Source: DAOSCP01 sp035379625
GTDB lineage: Bacteria; Bacteroidota; Ignavibacteria; Ignavibacteriales; DAOSCP01
Direction of reading: 5' to 3'
DNA length: 64,000 bases
Assembly: GCA_035379625.1 (NCBI GenBank)
Contig: DAOSVM010000004.1
Coordinates: forward strand, 35,367-99,366
The position numbers were made by a program, and so were the translations under genes. Positions 8,786-17,724 of this stretch are shown here, one piece after another. Under the pieces are notes generated by a model that saw only the letters and a list, made by a program, of their open reading frames with translations, had not been told where the DNA came from and searched no databases. Each line of letters opens with the position of its first letter. The stretch's first letter is position 1.

Positions 8786-8925
8786 ACTTATTCAAGTCAA
8801 ATCTTTTTTATCGTTTTTTTATATGTTTCTTTATCCTTTTTTTGAAAATAATAATAAAATTTAATAAATTTTTTTTTATTTAAAATTTTTTTTATTTTTG
8901 AAGTCGGATAATTTAGTGAGTTAGT

Positions 8926-9306
8926 ATGGAACAAAATTCTCATGTTATGATAACAGAATTTGGAAAAATTTTTCTGTTTATGGTAATGGCTGTGATTCTT
9001 GTCGTTGGTGGTATTATAACAGCCTATCTTATAAGACCTTCAAGAAAAACATACGAAAAGCAGCTGACCTATGAATGCGGGGAAGATCCTGTAGGCTCGC
9101 CATGGAATAAATTTAATATTCGTTTTTATGTAACAGCTTTAATATTTTTAATTTTTGATGTAGAAGTTGTTTTAATGTTTCCTTGGGCAATTACTTTTAA
9201 AAATTTCGGTATATACGGATTGTTGGTAGGATTGATTTTTATTGTTGTTTTAGGTGTTGGCATGGCGTATGAAATTGTGAAAGGTGATATTAACTGGGAT
9301 AAATAA
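8926..9306 (+). CDS. nuoA: Complex I subunit NuoA
   Basis: This 126-residue membrane subunit has three helices (about 12-32, 65-85 and 92-112) and the family motif YECGEDPVG before FNIRFYVTALIFLIFDVEVVLMFPW, which carries the conserved acidic residue of helix 2. It is the first gene of an eleven-gene complex I operon. A TATTTTTG box at 8893-8900 fits the Bacteroidota -7 element, but no TTTG lies at the right distance upstream, so the promoter is only tentative. Confidence 0.96.
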   Translation: MEQNSHVMITEFGKIFLFMVMAVILVVGGIITAYLIRPSRKTYEKQLTYECGEDPVGSPWNKFNIRFYVTALIFLIFDVEVVLMFPWAITFKNFGIYGLLVGLIFIVVLGVGMAYEIVKGDINWDK

Positions 9307-9321
9307 AACAAAGGATAAACT

Positions 9322-9822
9322 ATGGGGTTGTTAGATAAAGAATTTAATGATGGGAGTTTTCTATTAACAACAACTGAAAATTTGCTTAATTGGGGACGTT
9401 TATCTTCATTATGGCAGATGACATTTGGTTTAGCTTGCTGTGCTATTGAAATGATGGCAACTAGTGCATCACATTATGATTTTGATAGGTTTGGTGTTAT
9501 ACCACGTCCTTCACCAAGACAAGCAGATTTAATAATTGTTTCCGGAACTGCTACATTAAAAATGGCGCTAAGAATAAAAAGAGTATATGAACAGATGCCA
9601 GAACCTAAATATGTAATTTCTATGGGAAGCTGTTCGAACAGTGGTGGTCCTTATTGGAAACATGGTTATCATGTTCTAAAAGGAATAGATAGAGTAATAC
9701 CAGTAGATGTTTATGTACCTGGTTGCCCTCCAAGGCCTGAAGCATTACTTGAAGGGTTATTAAAATTACAAGAAAAAATAAGAAAAGAAACATTGGTAAG
9801 AAAATCATATGAAAACAATTAA
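9322..9822 (+). CDS. nuoB: Complex I subunit NuoB (cluster N2)
   Basis: This 166-residue peripheral-arm subunit binds the terminal [4Fe-4S] cluster N2 that passes electrons to quinone. The ligands are visible: adjacent Cys39-Cys40 (GLACCAIEMM), Cys104 (SMGSCSNSGG) and Cys135 (VPGCPPRPEALLEG), with the same spacing as in other NuoB proteins. DRFGVIPRPSPRQADL is also diagnostic. The 3' end overlaps nuoC by 14 bases. Confidence 0.98.
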   Translation: MGLLDKEFNDGSFLLTTTENLLNWGRLSSLWQMTFGLACCAIEMMATSASHYDFDRFGVIPRPSPRQADLIIVSGTATLKMALRIKRVYEQMPEPKYVISMGSCSNSGGPYWKHGYHVLKGIDRVIPVDVYVPGCPPRPEALLEGLLKLQEKIRKETLVRKSYENN

Positions 9823-10330
9823 TGAATTCTTCGAAGTATTAAAAAATAATTTTAATGATGCAGTTGTTGAATTAAAAGAAGATATCGATTCATATATTGT
9901 TGTTAAAGCTGATTCAATTGACAAAATTGCAGAGTTTATAAAAACAAATAATGATTTCAAATTCGATTTTTGCACTTGTGTTAGTGGTGTTGATGATGCT
10001 AATGGAACTAAAAATACAGATGAAAATGGTAATGTTGTTATAAATGGTGGTACAATGAGTGTATTTTATCATTTTAATAGATTAGTAGATGATGCTAAAA
10101 TAATTTTCAGGGTATATGTTGAGAGGGAAAATCCTGTAGTTAATAGTATTGCTATGATTTATAGAGCAGCTGATTGGCACGAAAGAGAAATATTTGATTT
10201 ATTTGGAATTAATTTTACAAATCATCCTGATTTGCGAAGAATTTTAATGCCTTATGATTGGGAAGGCCATCCATTAAGAAAAGATTATAAAAACCCAGAA
10301 TTTTATCAAGGAATTAGAGTAGCTTATTAA
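9809..10330 (+). CDS. nuoC: Complex I subunit NuoC
   Basis: This 173-residue subunit is the 30-kDa peripheral-arm protein that supports NuoD and NuoB. The signature ADWHEREIFDLFGINFTNHPDLRRILMPYDWEGHPLRKDY covers residues about 124-163, ending in the conserved DY near the C-terminus. It is separate from nuoD, unlike the nuoCD fusion of enterobacteria, and overlaps the end of nuoB. Confidence 0.97.
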   Translation: MKTINEFFEVLKNNFNDAVVELKEDIDSYIVVKADSIDKIAEFIKTNNDFKFDFCTCVSGVDDANGTKNTDENGNVVINGGTMSVFYHFNRLVDDAKIIFRVYVERENPVVNSIAMIYRAADWHEREIFDLFGINFTNHPDLRRILMPYDWEGHPLRKDYKNPEFYQGIRVAY

Positions 10331-10356
10331 TTTAAAAATTAATAGTAAGAAAAAAT

Positions 10357-11472
10357 ATGTCTTTAAAAACAGAAGAATTAGTATTAAATATGGGCCCTCA
10401 ACACCCTTCAACTCATGGTGTTTTGAGATTAGAGTTGTTGGTCGATGGGGAAATTGTCAAAAACGTTATACCACATTTAGGTTATTTACATCGTTGTTTC
10501 GAAAAACATACTGAAGCATTACAATATTTTCAAATTGTACCTTATACAGATAGATTAGACTATCTTGCATCGATGGGAAATAATTTTGGTTATGTTTTGA
10601 CAATTGAAAAATTGTTAAAAATTGAAGTTCCAGAAAGAGTTGAATATATACGAGTTATAACAGCTGAATTACAACGTATCGCATCACACCTTGTAGCTAT
10701 TGGAACTTTTGGTATTGATGTTGGAGCATTTACACCATTCCTTTTCTGCTTTAGAGATAGAGAGATAATATTAAATCTATTTGAAGAAATCACTGGTGCA
10801 CGATTCTTATATAATTTTATGGCTGTTGGTGGTTTGAATTACGATTTATCTAATGGTTGGGTAGATAAAGTAAAAGATTTCATAAAATATTTCCGCCCAA
10901 AATTAAAAGAGCTTAATGACCTATTGTCTTTTAATAAAATTTTTATAGAAAGAACAGCAAGTGTTGGTATTTTGCCAGCAGATATGGCTATAAATTATGG
11001 TGTTAGTGGGCCGATGTTAAGAGCATCAGGTGTAAAATATGACATTAGAAAAAATGATCCATATTCAATATATAATAGATTTGATTTTGATATTCCAGTA
11101 GGTCAGGGATTACAAGGAACAGTAGGCGATACTTGGGATAGATATTGGGTTAGAGTTTTAGAAATTGAAGAAAGTTTAAAAATTGTTGAACAAGCAATTG
11201 AACAAATTCCTGAAGGTGATGTTAAAGCTGCTATTCCTAAAAAAATAAAGCCACCTGTAGGTACAGCATATGGACGAGTTGAAAATCCAAGAGGAGAACT
11301 GGGCTTTTTTGTTGTTAGTGATGGTGGAAATAATCCATTTAGAGTAAAAGTAAGACCACCTTCATTCTGTAACTTAAGTGTGATTAATGAAATTTGTAAA
11401 AATAATCTTGTCTCAGACGTTGTTGCTATTCTTGGTAGCACAGATATAGTTCTCGGCGAAGTTGATAGATAA
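10357..11472 (+). CDS. nuoD: Complex I subunit NuoD (quinone site)
   Basis: This 371-residue subunit forms the quinone-binding cavity with NuoB. The N-terminal motif NMGPQHPSTHGVLR and then GYLHRCFEKHTE are typical, as is the C-terminal SDGGNNPFRVKVRPPSF...DVVAILGSTDIVLGEVDR. The nickel ligands of related hydrogenases are absent, so this is complex I and not a hydrogenase. It lies 26 bases after nuoC and 24 before nuoH; NuoE, F and G, which often come next, are missing. Confidence 0.98.
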   Translation: MSLKTEELVLNMGPQHPSTHGVLRLELLVDGEIVKNVIPHLGYLHRCFEKHTEALQYFQIVPYTDRLDYLASMGNNFGYVLTIEKLLKIEVPERVEYIRVITAELQRIASHLVAIGTFGIDVGAFTPFLFCFRDREIILNLFEEITGARFLYNFMAVGGLNYDLSNGWVDKVKDFIKYFRPKLKELNDLLSFNKIFIERTASVGILPADMAINYGVSGPMLRASGVKYDIRKNDPYSIYNRFDFDIPVGQGLQGTVGDTWDRYWVRVLEIEESLKIVEQAIEQIPEGDVKAAIPKKIKPPVGTAYGRVENPRGELGFFVVSDGGNNPFRVKVRPPSFCNLSVINEICKNNLVSDVVAILGSTDIVLGEVDR

Positions 11473-11496
11473 TTTCAAACAAACTAATAATGAATT

Positions 11497-12552
11497 ATGA
11501 ATAATTTAGTACAAGAAATAATTGTAAATTTATTACTTGCAGCCGCTCCATTATTTTTATGGATATTGCCATATGCATTATTGGCTGTTTATTTAGAAAG
11601 AAAGATATCGGGGTTTATGCAAGATAGACTTGGTCCGATGAGAGTTGGTAAATGGGGTTTATTGCAATCATTAGCTGATATTGTAAAATTATTACAAAAA
11701 GAAGATATAATGGCAGATGCTGTAGACAAAAAATTATTTAATTTAGCACCGCTATTAGTTTTTATAGGTAGTTATGCAGCATTTGCAACAATACCTTTTA
11801 GTAGTATTTATATTGGTTCCAATATTGATTTAGGAGTTTTCTTTGTAACTGCTATTTCTGCACTTGTGGTTGCAGGTTTATTATTAGGTGCATGGGCTTC
11901 TAATAATAAGTATTCATTATATGGTGGTATGAGAACAGCTGCCCAAATTGTAAGTTATGAAATTCCAACAGCAATTGTTATTTTGTCTGTGGTAATAATA
12001 GCAGGGACATTTAATCTTAAAGAGATGAGTGAGCAACAAACAGCAAATATTTTTAATTGGTATATTTTTGGTGGTCCAGAATTAGGTTTGAAGAAATTTA
12101 TTCTAATACCATTTATGTTGGTTGGAACGGTGATATATTTTATAAGCTCATTGGCAGAAGTAAATAGAACTCCATTCGATATTCCTGAAGCTGAATCAGA
12201 AATTATTGGTGGTTATCATACCGAGTATAGTGGGATGAAATTTGCATTTTTCTTTTTGGCAGAATATGCAAATATGTTTGCTGTTTCAGCTATAATTACT
12301 ATTTTATTCTTTGGTGGTTATCAATCTCCATTTGGATACTTGGGAAATTTATTAAATATAAAATGGTTAGTTGGTGTAGAGCAAATATTTTGGTTCTTAT
12401 TCAAAGGTTTATTATTTGTTTTTGTACAAATGTGGTTAAGGTGGACACTTCCAAGATTACGTATTGACCAATTAATGGTTACATGTTGGAAATATTTAAT
12501 TCCAATTTCGCTAGTAAATTTAATAATTATCGCTTTTATATCACTATTATAA
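11497..12552 (+). CDS. nuoH: Complex I subunit NuoH
   Basis: This 351-residue membrane subunit connects the quinone cavity to the proton-pumping arm. It has about eight helices and the motifs LERKISGFMQDRLGPMRVGKWGLLQ (residues about 32-56), EVNRTPFDIPEAESEI with its run of acidic residues, and GYHTEYSGMKFAFFFLAEY. The gene follows nuoD directly, which confirms that nuoEFG are not in the operon. Confidence 0.97.
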   Translation: MNNLVQEIIVNLLLAAAPLFLWILPYALLAVYLERKISGFMQDRLGPMRVGKWGLLQSLADIVKLLQKEDIMADAVDKKLFNLAPLLVFIGSYAAFATIPFSSIYIGSNIDLGVFFVTAISALVVAGLLLGAWASNNKYSLYGGMRTAAQIVSYEIPTAIVILSVVIIAGTFNLKEMSEQQTANIFNWYIFGGPELGLKKFILIPFMLVGTVIYFISSLAEVNRTPFDIPEAESEIIGGYHTEYSGMKFAFFFLAEYANMFAVSAIITILFFGGYQSPFGYLGNLLNIKWLVGVEQIFWFLFKGLLFVFVQMWLRWTLPRLRIDQLMVTCWKYLIPISLVNLIIIAFISLL

Positions 12553-12565
12553 GAAGGCGTTTAAT

Positions 12566-13138
12566 ATGAAGGAATATTTTAAAAATATATATGAAACCAT
12601 ATCAACTGTTCTTGTAGGAATGGGTGTTACTTGGAAGCATTTATTCGAAAAGAAAGTAACAATCCAATATCCTGATGAAAGGTTAACACTTCCAGAACGT
12701 GAAAGAAATAGACTTTATGTTGATATGGAAGATTGTATTGGTTGTCGACAATGTGAAAATGCTTGTCCAGTTGATTGTATTGAAATTGAGACAGTTAAGG
12801 CATTACCTGGTGAAGATGCTGGTAAAACAAAAGCGGGGCAAAAGAAGGTATTTTTTGTTACAAAATTTAATATAGATTTTTCAAAATGTTGTTTTTGTTC
12901 ATTCTGTGTTTTCCCATGTCCTACTAATTGTATAAAAATGACAGATGAATTCGAATATTCTGAATACAGTAGAAATAATTTAATATATAATTTCTCTGTT
13001 TTCACACCAGAAGAAGCTGAAGAAAAGAAGAGGAAATTTGCAGAATTTGAAAAAGAAAAAGCAGCACAAAAAGCTGCCGCCGTAGCAGCTCAAAAGCCTG
13101 CTGAGACTAATACAAATACATCTAACAATAATCAGTAA
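12566..13138 (+). CDS. nuoI: Complex I subunit NuoI (two [4Fe-4S] clusters)
   Basis: This 190-residue ferredoxin-type subunit has two CxxCxxCxxxCP motifs at Cys57-Cys67 and Cys108-Cys118, binding clusters N6a and N6b. About 40 residues separate them, with a charged insert (GEDAGKTKAGQKK). The C-terminus after about residue 150 is a low-complexity tail rich in Glu/Lys, then Ala, then Asn/Thr, which most NuoI proteins lack. A slippery extension of this kind may have no function. Confidence 0.97.
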   Translation: MKEYFKNIYETISTVLVGMGVTWKHLFEKKVTIQYPDERLTLPERERNRLYVDMEDCIGCRQCENACPVDCIEIETVKALPGEDAGKTKAGQKKVFFVTKFNIDFSKCCFCSFCVFPCPTNCIKMTDEFEYSEYSRNNLIYNFSVFTPEEAEEKKRKFAEFEKEKAAQKAAAVAAQKPAETNTNTSNNNQ

Positions 13139-13146
13139 GTGATACT

Positions 13147-13671
13147 ATGAACATTTATGACTTAGCATTTTATGTATTGGCATTTATAACAATTTTATCT
13201 GCTGTAATTGTTGTTTTCAATAGAAATTTAGTTTATTCAGCATATTCTTTGTTATTTACATTATTATCAATCTCTGGATTATATGTACTTTTATTAGCTG
13301 ATTTCATTGCTATTGTACAAATTGTTGTATATGTGGGGGGTATTCTAATATTATTACTTTTTGGTATAATGTTAACACAAGAACAAGTAAAGGTACCAGT
13401 TAAAGCCAATGTTGTTTATATTGCTTTATCAATGTTATCTATTGGGTTAATTGCTGCTTTCTTGTATAAATATTTGTTCACTGCTGGCAATATAAATTTG
13501 CCTAATTTAAGTGGTCAACAAGGTACATTTATTTCTGGCAAATCGACTATTAAATATATTGGTAACGAATTATTAACAAATTATGTATTGTATTTCGAAT
13601 TATTAGGTATGGTTCTATTAATTGCTCTTATTGGTGCAACAACTATTGCAAGAAAAGAAAATAATAGGTGA
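13147..13671 (+). CDS. nuoJ: Complex I subunit NuoJ
   Basis: This 174-residue membrane subunit has five helices. The third holds the conserved stretch FIAIVQIVVYVGGILILLLFGIML (about 57-80) with the pi-bulge region that forms part of the central proton path. The stop is 3 bases before the GTG start of nuoK. Confidence 0.95.
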   Translation: MNIYDLAFYVLAFITILSAVIVVFNRNLVYSAYSLLFTLLSISGLYVLLLADFIAIVQIVVYVGGILILLLFGIMLTQEQVKVPVKANVVYIALSMLSIGLIAAFLYKYLFTAGNINLPNLSGQQGTFISGKSTIKYIGNELLTNYVLYFELLGMVLLIALIGATTIARKENNR

Positions 13672-13674
13672 AAT

Positions 13675-13986
13675 GTGGAACATATAACATTAAATCATTT
13701 CTTATTCGTTAGTATATCACTTTTTTTATTAGGTTTAATTGCTATTATAATAAGAAAAAATGCAATTATGGTTCTAATGGGTGTGGAATTGATACTAAAT
13801 TCGGCAAATATCAATTTTGTTGCATTTTCCCGGTTTTCTGGGAACTTGATTAATGGGCATGTTTATACTTTAGTTGTTATTGTATTAGCTGCTGCTGAAG
13901 CTGCTATTGGATTAGCAATTGTACTTAATCTTTATAGATTAAATCAAAATATCAATGTTGATGAAATAGATCAATTAAAAAATTAA
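13675..13986 (+). CDS. nuoK: Complex I subunit NuoK (GTG start)
   Basis: This 103-residue, three-helix subunit has the conserved glutamates in VLMGVELILNSANINF (helix 2) and in AAAEAAIGLAIVLNLYR (helix 3). The start is GTG at 13675; the overlapping ATG at 13673 is in another frame and leads nowhere. It is related to the antiporter subunit MrpC. Confidence 0.96.
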   Translation: MEHITLNHFLFVSISLFLLGLIAIIIRKNAIMVLMGVELILNSANINFVAFSRFSGNLINGHVYTLVVIVLAAAEAAIGLAIVLNLYRLNQNINVDEIDQLKN

Positions 13987-14000
13987 TTTAAGATGTAATT

Positions 14001-16082
14001 ATGGATCAATTACTTATTAATTTGTCGGTAGCAACATTATTTATCCCAATTATTGGTTTTATTATTGTTTTACTTTTTGGAAAAAGATTTAAGAAGTTGT
14101 TCCTTTTTGAAGTTGTATTACTCGGAATAAATCTTTTGTTATCAATTTATATTGCTATAGTAAAACTAGCTTACTATCCAATGCAAAAATTTGTATCTGA
14201 ATTTACTTGGATACATTTTATTTCTACATCTAAATATGTACCAAGTATTACTTTTGATTTAGGCGTTATGCTTGATAATGTTACAGTTATAATGTTATTT
14301 GTTGTAAATTTGATAAGCTTTTTAGTTCATCTTTTCTCTATTGAATATATGCACGGTGATAAAAGATATTCAAGATATTTTGCTTATCTTGGATTATTTA
14401 CATTTTCAATGTTAGGTATAGTTTTAACACATAATCTGTTAATGATATATATTTTCTGGGAACTAGTAGGGGTATCATCCTACCTTTTAATTGGTTTCTG
14501 GTTTGAAAAGTGGTCAGCTGCAAATGCTTCTAAAAAAGCAATGTTAATGAATAGAGTTGGTGACACAGGACTTTTATTAGGAATTTTAATCTTATTCACA
14601 AATTATGGAACATTTACCTTTGATAAAATTTTCCAACAAATAGCTGCTGGTAATTTACCATTTGGAAGTTATGCTTGGTTGACAGCAGCAGGAATATTGA
14701 TTTTTATGGGGGCTGTTGGAAAATCAGCTCAATTTCCTTTACATTTATGGTTACCTGACGCTATGGAAGGTCCAACTCCTGTAAGTGCTTTAATTCACGC
14801 TGCAACAATGGTTGCTGCTGGTGTTTATCTGGTCGCAAGAGTATTTGTAATGTTAACTGCTGATGCATTATTGTTTATAGCTGTTATTGGAGCAATTACC
14901 TCATTTATTGCTGCAACTATAGCATTTACACAAAACGATATAAAAAAAGTACTTGCTTATTCAACTGTTAGTCAGTTAGGGTATATGATAATGGCTCTTG
15001 GTGTTGGAGCCTACTCATACGCATTTTTCCATCTTGTAACTCATGCATTCTTTAAGGCTTGTATGTTTTTAGGTTCTGGTTCGGTAATTCATGCTATGCA
15101 TCACGAACAAGATATGCGTGAAATGGGTGGTTTAAAAGATAAAATGCCGATTACATTCTGGACATTTATCATTGCAACACTTGCCATTTCTGGTGTTCCA
15201 TTTACTTCTGGATTTTTAAGCAAAGATGGTATTTTACTTGCAACATTAGCTTTTGGTAAATTAACTGGTCATTGGTTAATTCCTATTATAGCTTATTCTG
15301 TTGCTGGTATGACAGCTTTCTATATGTTCAGATTAATTTATCTTGTTTTCTTTGGAGAACCAAGAAATCATCATAAATATGAACATGCACATGAAAGCCC
15401 AATTGTAATGACTTTGCCACTTATAATTTTAAGTACTTTATCAGTATTTTGGTGGTATAGTTTAAATCCAATAGATCCATCAAATGGTGTGTTTCTTGAA
15501 AAGGTAAAAACTCCAAATTCTATAGTACCTGACGTTCAAAGATTTCAATTTATGATTCAAGATAAAGCAAAAGAAGTTGTTAACAATATAACTCATTCAG
15601 AACTTTATATGGAGACATTACACCACTTCCACTATACTGCTTTAGCTATGTCTCTTATTTTAGCTGGTTTAGGTATTCTATTAGCAACTTACATTTACAA
15701 ATGGAGAAAAATTGATGTTGATGCTTTGGCTGAAAAAATCAAACCTTTATATCTTTTTTCTTTAAATAAATGGTATTTGGACGAATTTGTTCAAATTGTA
15801 TTTGTAAATTCAGCATTGAAATTTAGCAAAGCTCTTGCGTGGTTCGATTTAAATGTTGTAGATGGTATAGTTAACGGTTCTGCTTTTGTCCTTAGACAAA
15901 TATCTGCTTTGGGTGGTTTGATTGATAAATACATAGTTGATGGCGCTGTTAATTTAACAGCCGAAATTATTGGTGTTTTTGGAAAAGGTTTCTCAAAAAT
16001 TCAAACTGGAAAAGTTCAAAGTTATGTTCTTTATGCTGTTTTCAGTATAATTCTATTGTTCTTTATAGTTAAGTTTTTTTAA
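14001..16082 (+). CDS. nuoL: Complex I subunit NuoL
   Basis: This 693-residue antiporter-like proton-pumping subunit has the helix 5 Glu in FWELVGVSSYLLIGFW, a Lys in GKSAQFPLHLWLPDAMEGPTPVSALIHAATMVAAGVYLVAR, and the DIKKVLAYSTVSQLGYM loop. The C-terminal part (about 560-693) should form the long lateral helix and its anchor. It is the largest gene of the operon, placed before nuoM as usual. Confidence 0.97.
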   Translation: MDQLLINLSVATLFIPIIGFIIVLLFGKRFKKLFLFEVVLLGINLLLSIYIAIVKLAYYPMQKFVSEFTWIHFISTSKYVPSITFDLGVMLDNVTVIMLFVVNLISFLVHLFSIEYMHGDKRYSRYFAYLGLFTFSMLGIVLTHNLLMIYIFWELVGVSSYLLIGFWFEKWSAANASKKAMLMNRVGDTGLLLGILILFTNYGTFTFDKIFQQIAAGNLPFGSYAWLTAAGILIFMGAVGKSAQFPLHLWLPDAMEGPTPVSALIHAATMVAAGVYLVARVFVMLTADALLFIAVIGAITSFIAATIAFTQNDIKKVLAYSTVSQLGYMIMALGVGAYSYAFFHLVTHAFFKACMFLGSGSVIHAMHHEQDMREMGGLKDKMPITFWTFIIATLAISGVPFTSGFLSKDGILLATLAFGKLTGHWLIPIIAYSVAGMTAFYMFRLIYLVFFGEPRNHHKYEHAHESPIVMTLPLIILSTLSVFWWYSLNPIDPSNGVFLEKVKTPNSIVPDVQRFQFMIQDKAKEVVNNITHSELYMETLHHFHYTALAMSLILAGLGILLATYIYKWRKIDVDALAEKIKPLYLFSLNKWYLDEFVQIVFVNSALKFSKALAWFDLNVVDGIVNGSAFVLRQISALGGLIDKYIVDGAVNLTAEIIGVFGKGFSKIQTGKVQSYVLYAVFSIILLFFIVKFF

Positions 16083-16109
16083 TCATAAGAATTTACAAGG
16101 TGTTGATCT

Positions 16110-17711
16110 ATGGTAACATTTCCATATTTATCGCTTATTACATTTTTACCAATATTAGGAATGATTATAATTTTATTTATTCCTAAATCAAAAGCACAAG
16201 TTATTAAATATTTAACGTTATTCATCACTCTTGTTCAACTTGTACTTTCTGTTATAGTTTTACTTAAATTTAACTATAACTTAGGTGGAATTTTCGATCC
16301 AAAATCATTCCAATTTATTGAAAAATTCACCTGGATAAAAATAGATAATTTTGCATGGCTCGGTACTGTAAAAATTGATTATTTCTTGGGTATTGACGGT
16401 ATCAGTGCTCCAATGGTATTGTTAACTTCTTTAATTGCTTTAATAGCAGCGATTTCGTCGTGGAATATTGAAAAAATGGTAAAAGGTTACTTTTTAATGT
16501 ACCTATTGTTAGATACAGGTATGATGGGTACTTTTGTTGCATTAGATTTCTTCTTATTCTATGTATTTTGGGAGTTAATGCTTTTACCAATGTATTTCTT
16601 AATTGGTATATGGGGTGGCCCAAGAAAAGAATATGCAGCTATAAAATTCTTTATATATACAATGTTCGGTAGTATTTTTATGTTAATCGCTATGATTGCA
16701 TTATTCTTCAGCACTACTGAATTATTACCAAATGGTCAAGTAATTCATACCTTCAATATGCTTGCAATGATGGATCCTGCAAATTATTTGAAAGATGGTA
16801 TTTTGTCAATTACAAATCCTAATAATTTAAGATTACTAGCATATCTCGGTTTATTTATAGGTTTTGCTATTAAAATTCCTATGTTCCCATTCCATACTTG
16901 GTTGCCTGATGCTCACGTAGAAGCTCCAACTCCTATAAGTGTTATTCTTGCTGGTGTGTTATTGAAATTAGGTACATATGGAATTATCAGAATTAATTAT
17001 GCTATATTCCCAGATGTAACTTTCCAATTAGCTTGGTGGATTGGTTTATTTGGTGTAATAAATATTGTTTATGGTGCTTTGTGTGCTATGGCTCAACAAG
17101 ATTTTAAGAAATTAATTGCTTATTCTTCAGTTTCACATATGGGTTATGTTTTACTTGGTATGGCATCTTTAACAGTGACAGGTTTAAGTGGTGCGGTTTT
17201 CCAAATGTTTAACCATGGTACAATTACAGCAATGTTATTCTTACTTGTAGGTGTAATTTATGATAGAGCGCATACACGTGGAATTAACGAATTTGGTGGA
17301 TTAGCAGCTCATATGCCAATTTATTCTGGTTTTGTAACAATTGCTTTCTTTGCAGCTATTGGTATTCCAGGATTTAGTGGTTTTGTATCAGAAGCTCTTG
17401 TATTCATGGGTGGTTTCAGTTCAATTGTTACACGAATCCTTACAATCGTTGGTACTTTGGGTATTCTTCTTGGCGCAAGTTATATGTTATGGACATTACA
17501 AAGAATTTATCTTGGCAAATTCAATGAAAAATGGTCATTTATGCAAGATTTAGATGCAAGAGAATACACAATGCTCATTCCTTTATCTGTAGTTGTTATA
17601 TTTTTAGGTGTTTATCCTTCTGCTATGATAAATCTTATGAATAAATCTGTTGTTACCTTAATCGATTTTATGTCTAAAAATTATATTCACTTAAATGCTT
17701 TAGTAAAATAA
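16110..17711 (+). CDS. nuoM: Complex I subunit NuoM
   Basis: This 533-residue antiporter-like subunit has FYVFWELMLLPMYFLIGIWGG with the key Glu, KIPMFPFHTWLPDAHVEAPTPISVILAGVLLKLGTYG with the key Lys, and the FKKLIAYSSVSHMGYVLLG loop. About fourteen helices fit the family length. It lies 27 bases after nuoL. Confidence 0.97.
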   Translation: MVTFPYLSLITFLPILGMIIILFIPKSKAQVIKYLTLFITLVQLVLSVIVLLKFNYNLGGIFDPKSFQFIEKFTWIKIDNFAWLGTVKIDYFLGIDGISAPMVLLTSLIALIAAISSWNIEKMVKGYFLMYLLLDTGMMGTFVALDFFLFYVFWELMLLPMYFLIGIWGGPRKEYAAIKFFIYTMFGSIFMLIAMIALFFSTTELLPNGQVIHTFNMLAMMDPANYLKDGILSITNPNNLRLLAYLGLFIGFAIKIPMFPFHTWLPDAHVEAPTPISVILAGVLLKLGTYGIIRINYAIFPDVTFQLAWWIGLFGVINIVYGALCAMAQQDFKKLIAYSSVSHMGYVLLGMASLTVTGLSGAVFQMFNHGTITAMLFLLVGVIYDRAHTRGINEFGGLAAHMPIYSGFVTIAFFAAIGIPGFSGFVSEALVFMGGFSSIVTRILTIVGTLGILLGASYMLWTLQRIYLGKFNEKWSFMQDLDAREYTMLIPLSVVVIFLGVYPSAMINLMNKSVVTLIDFMSKNYIHLNALVK

Positions 17712-17724
17712 TATAAGATGCTCT

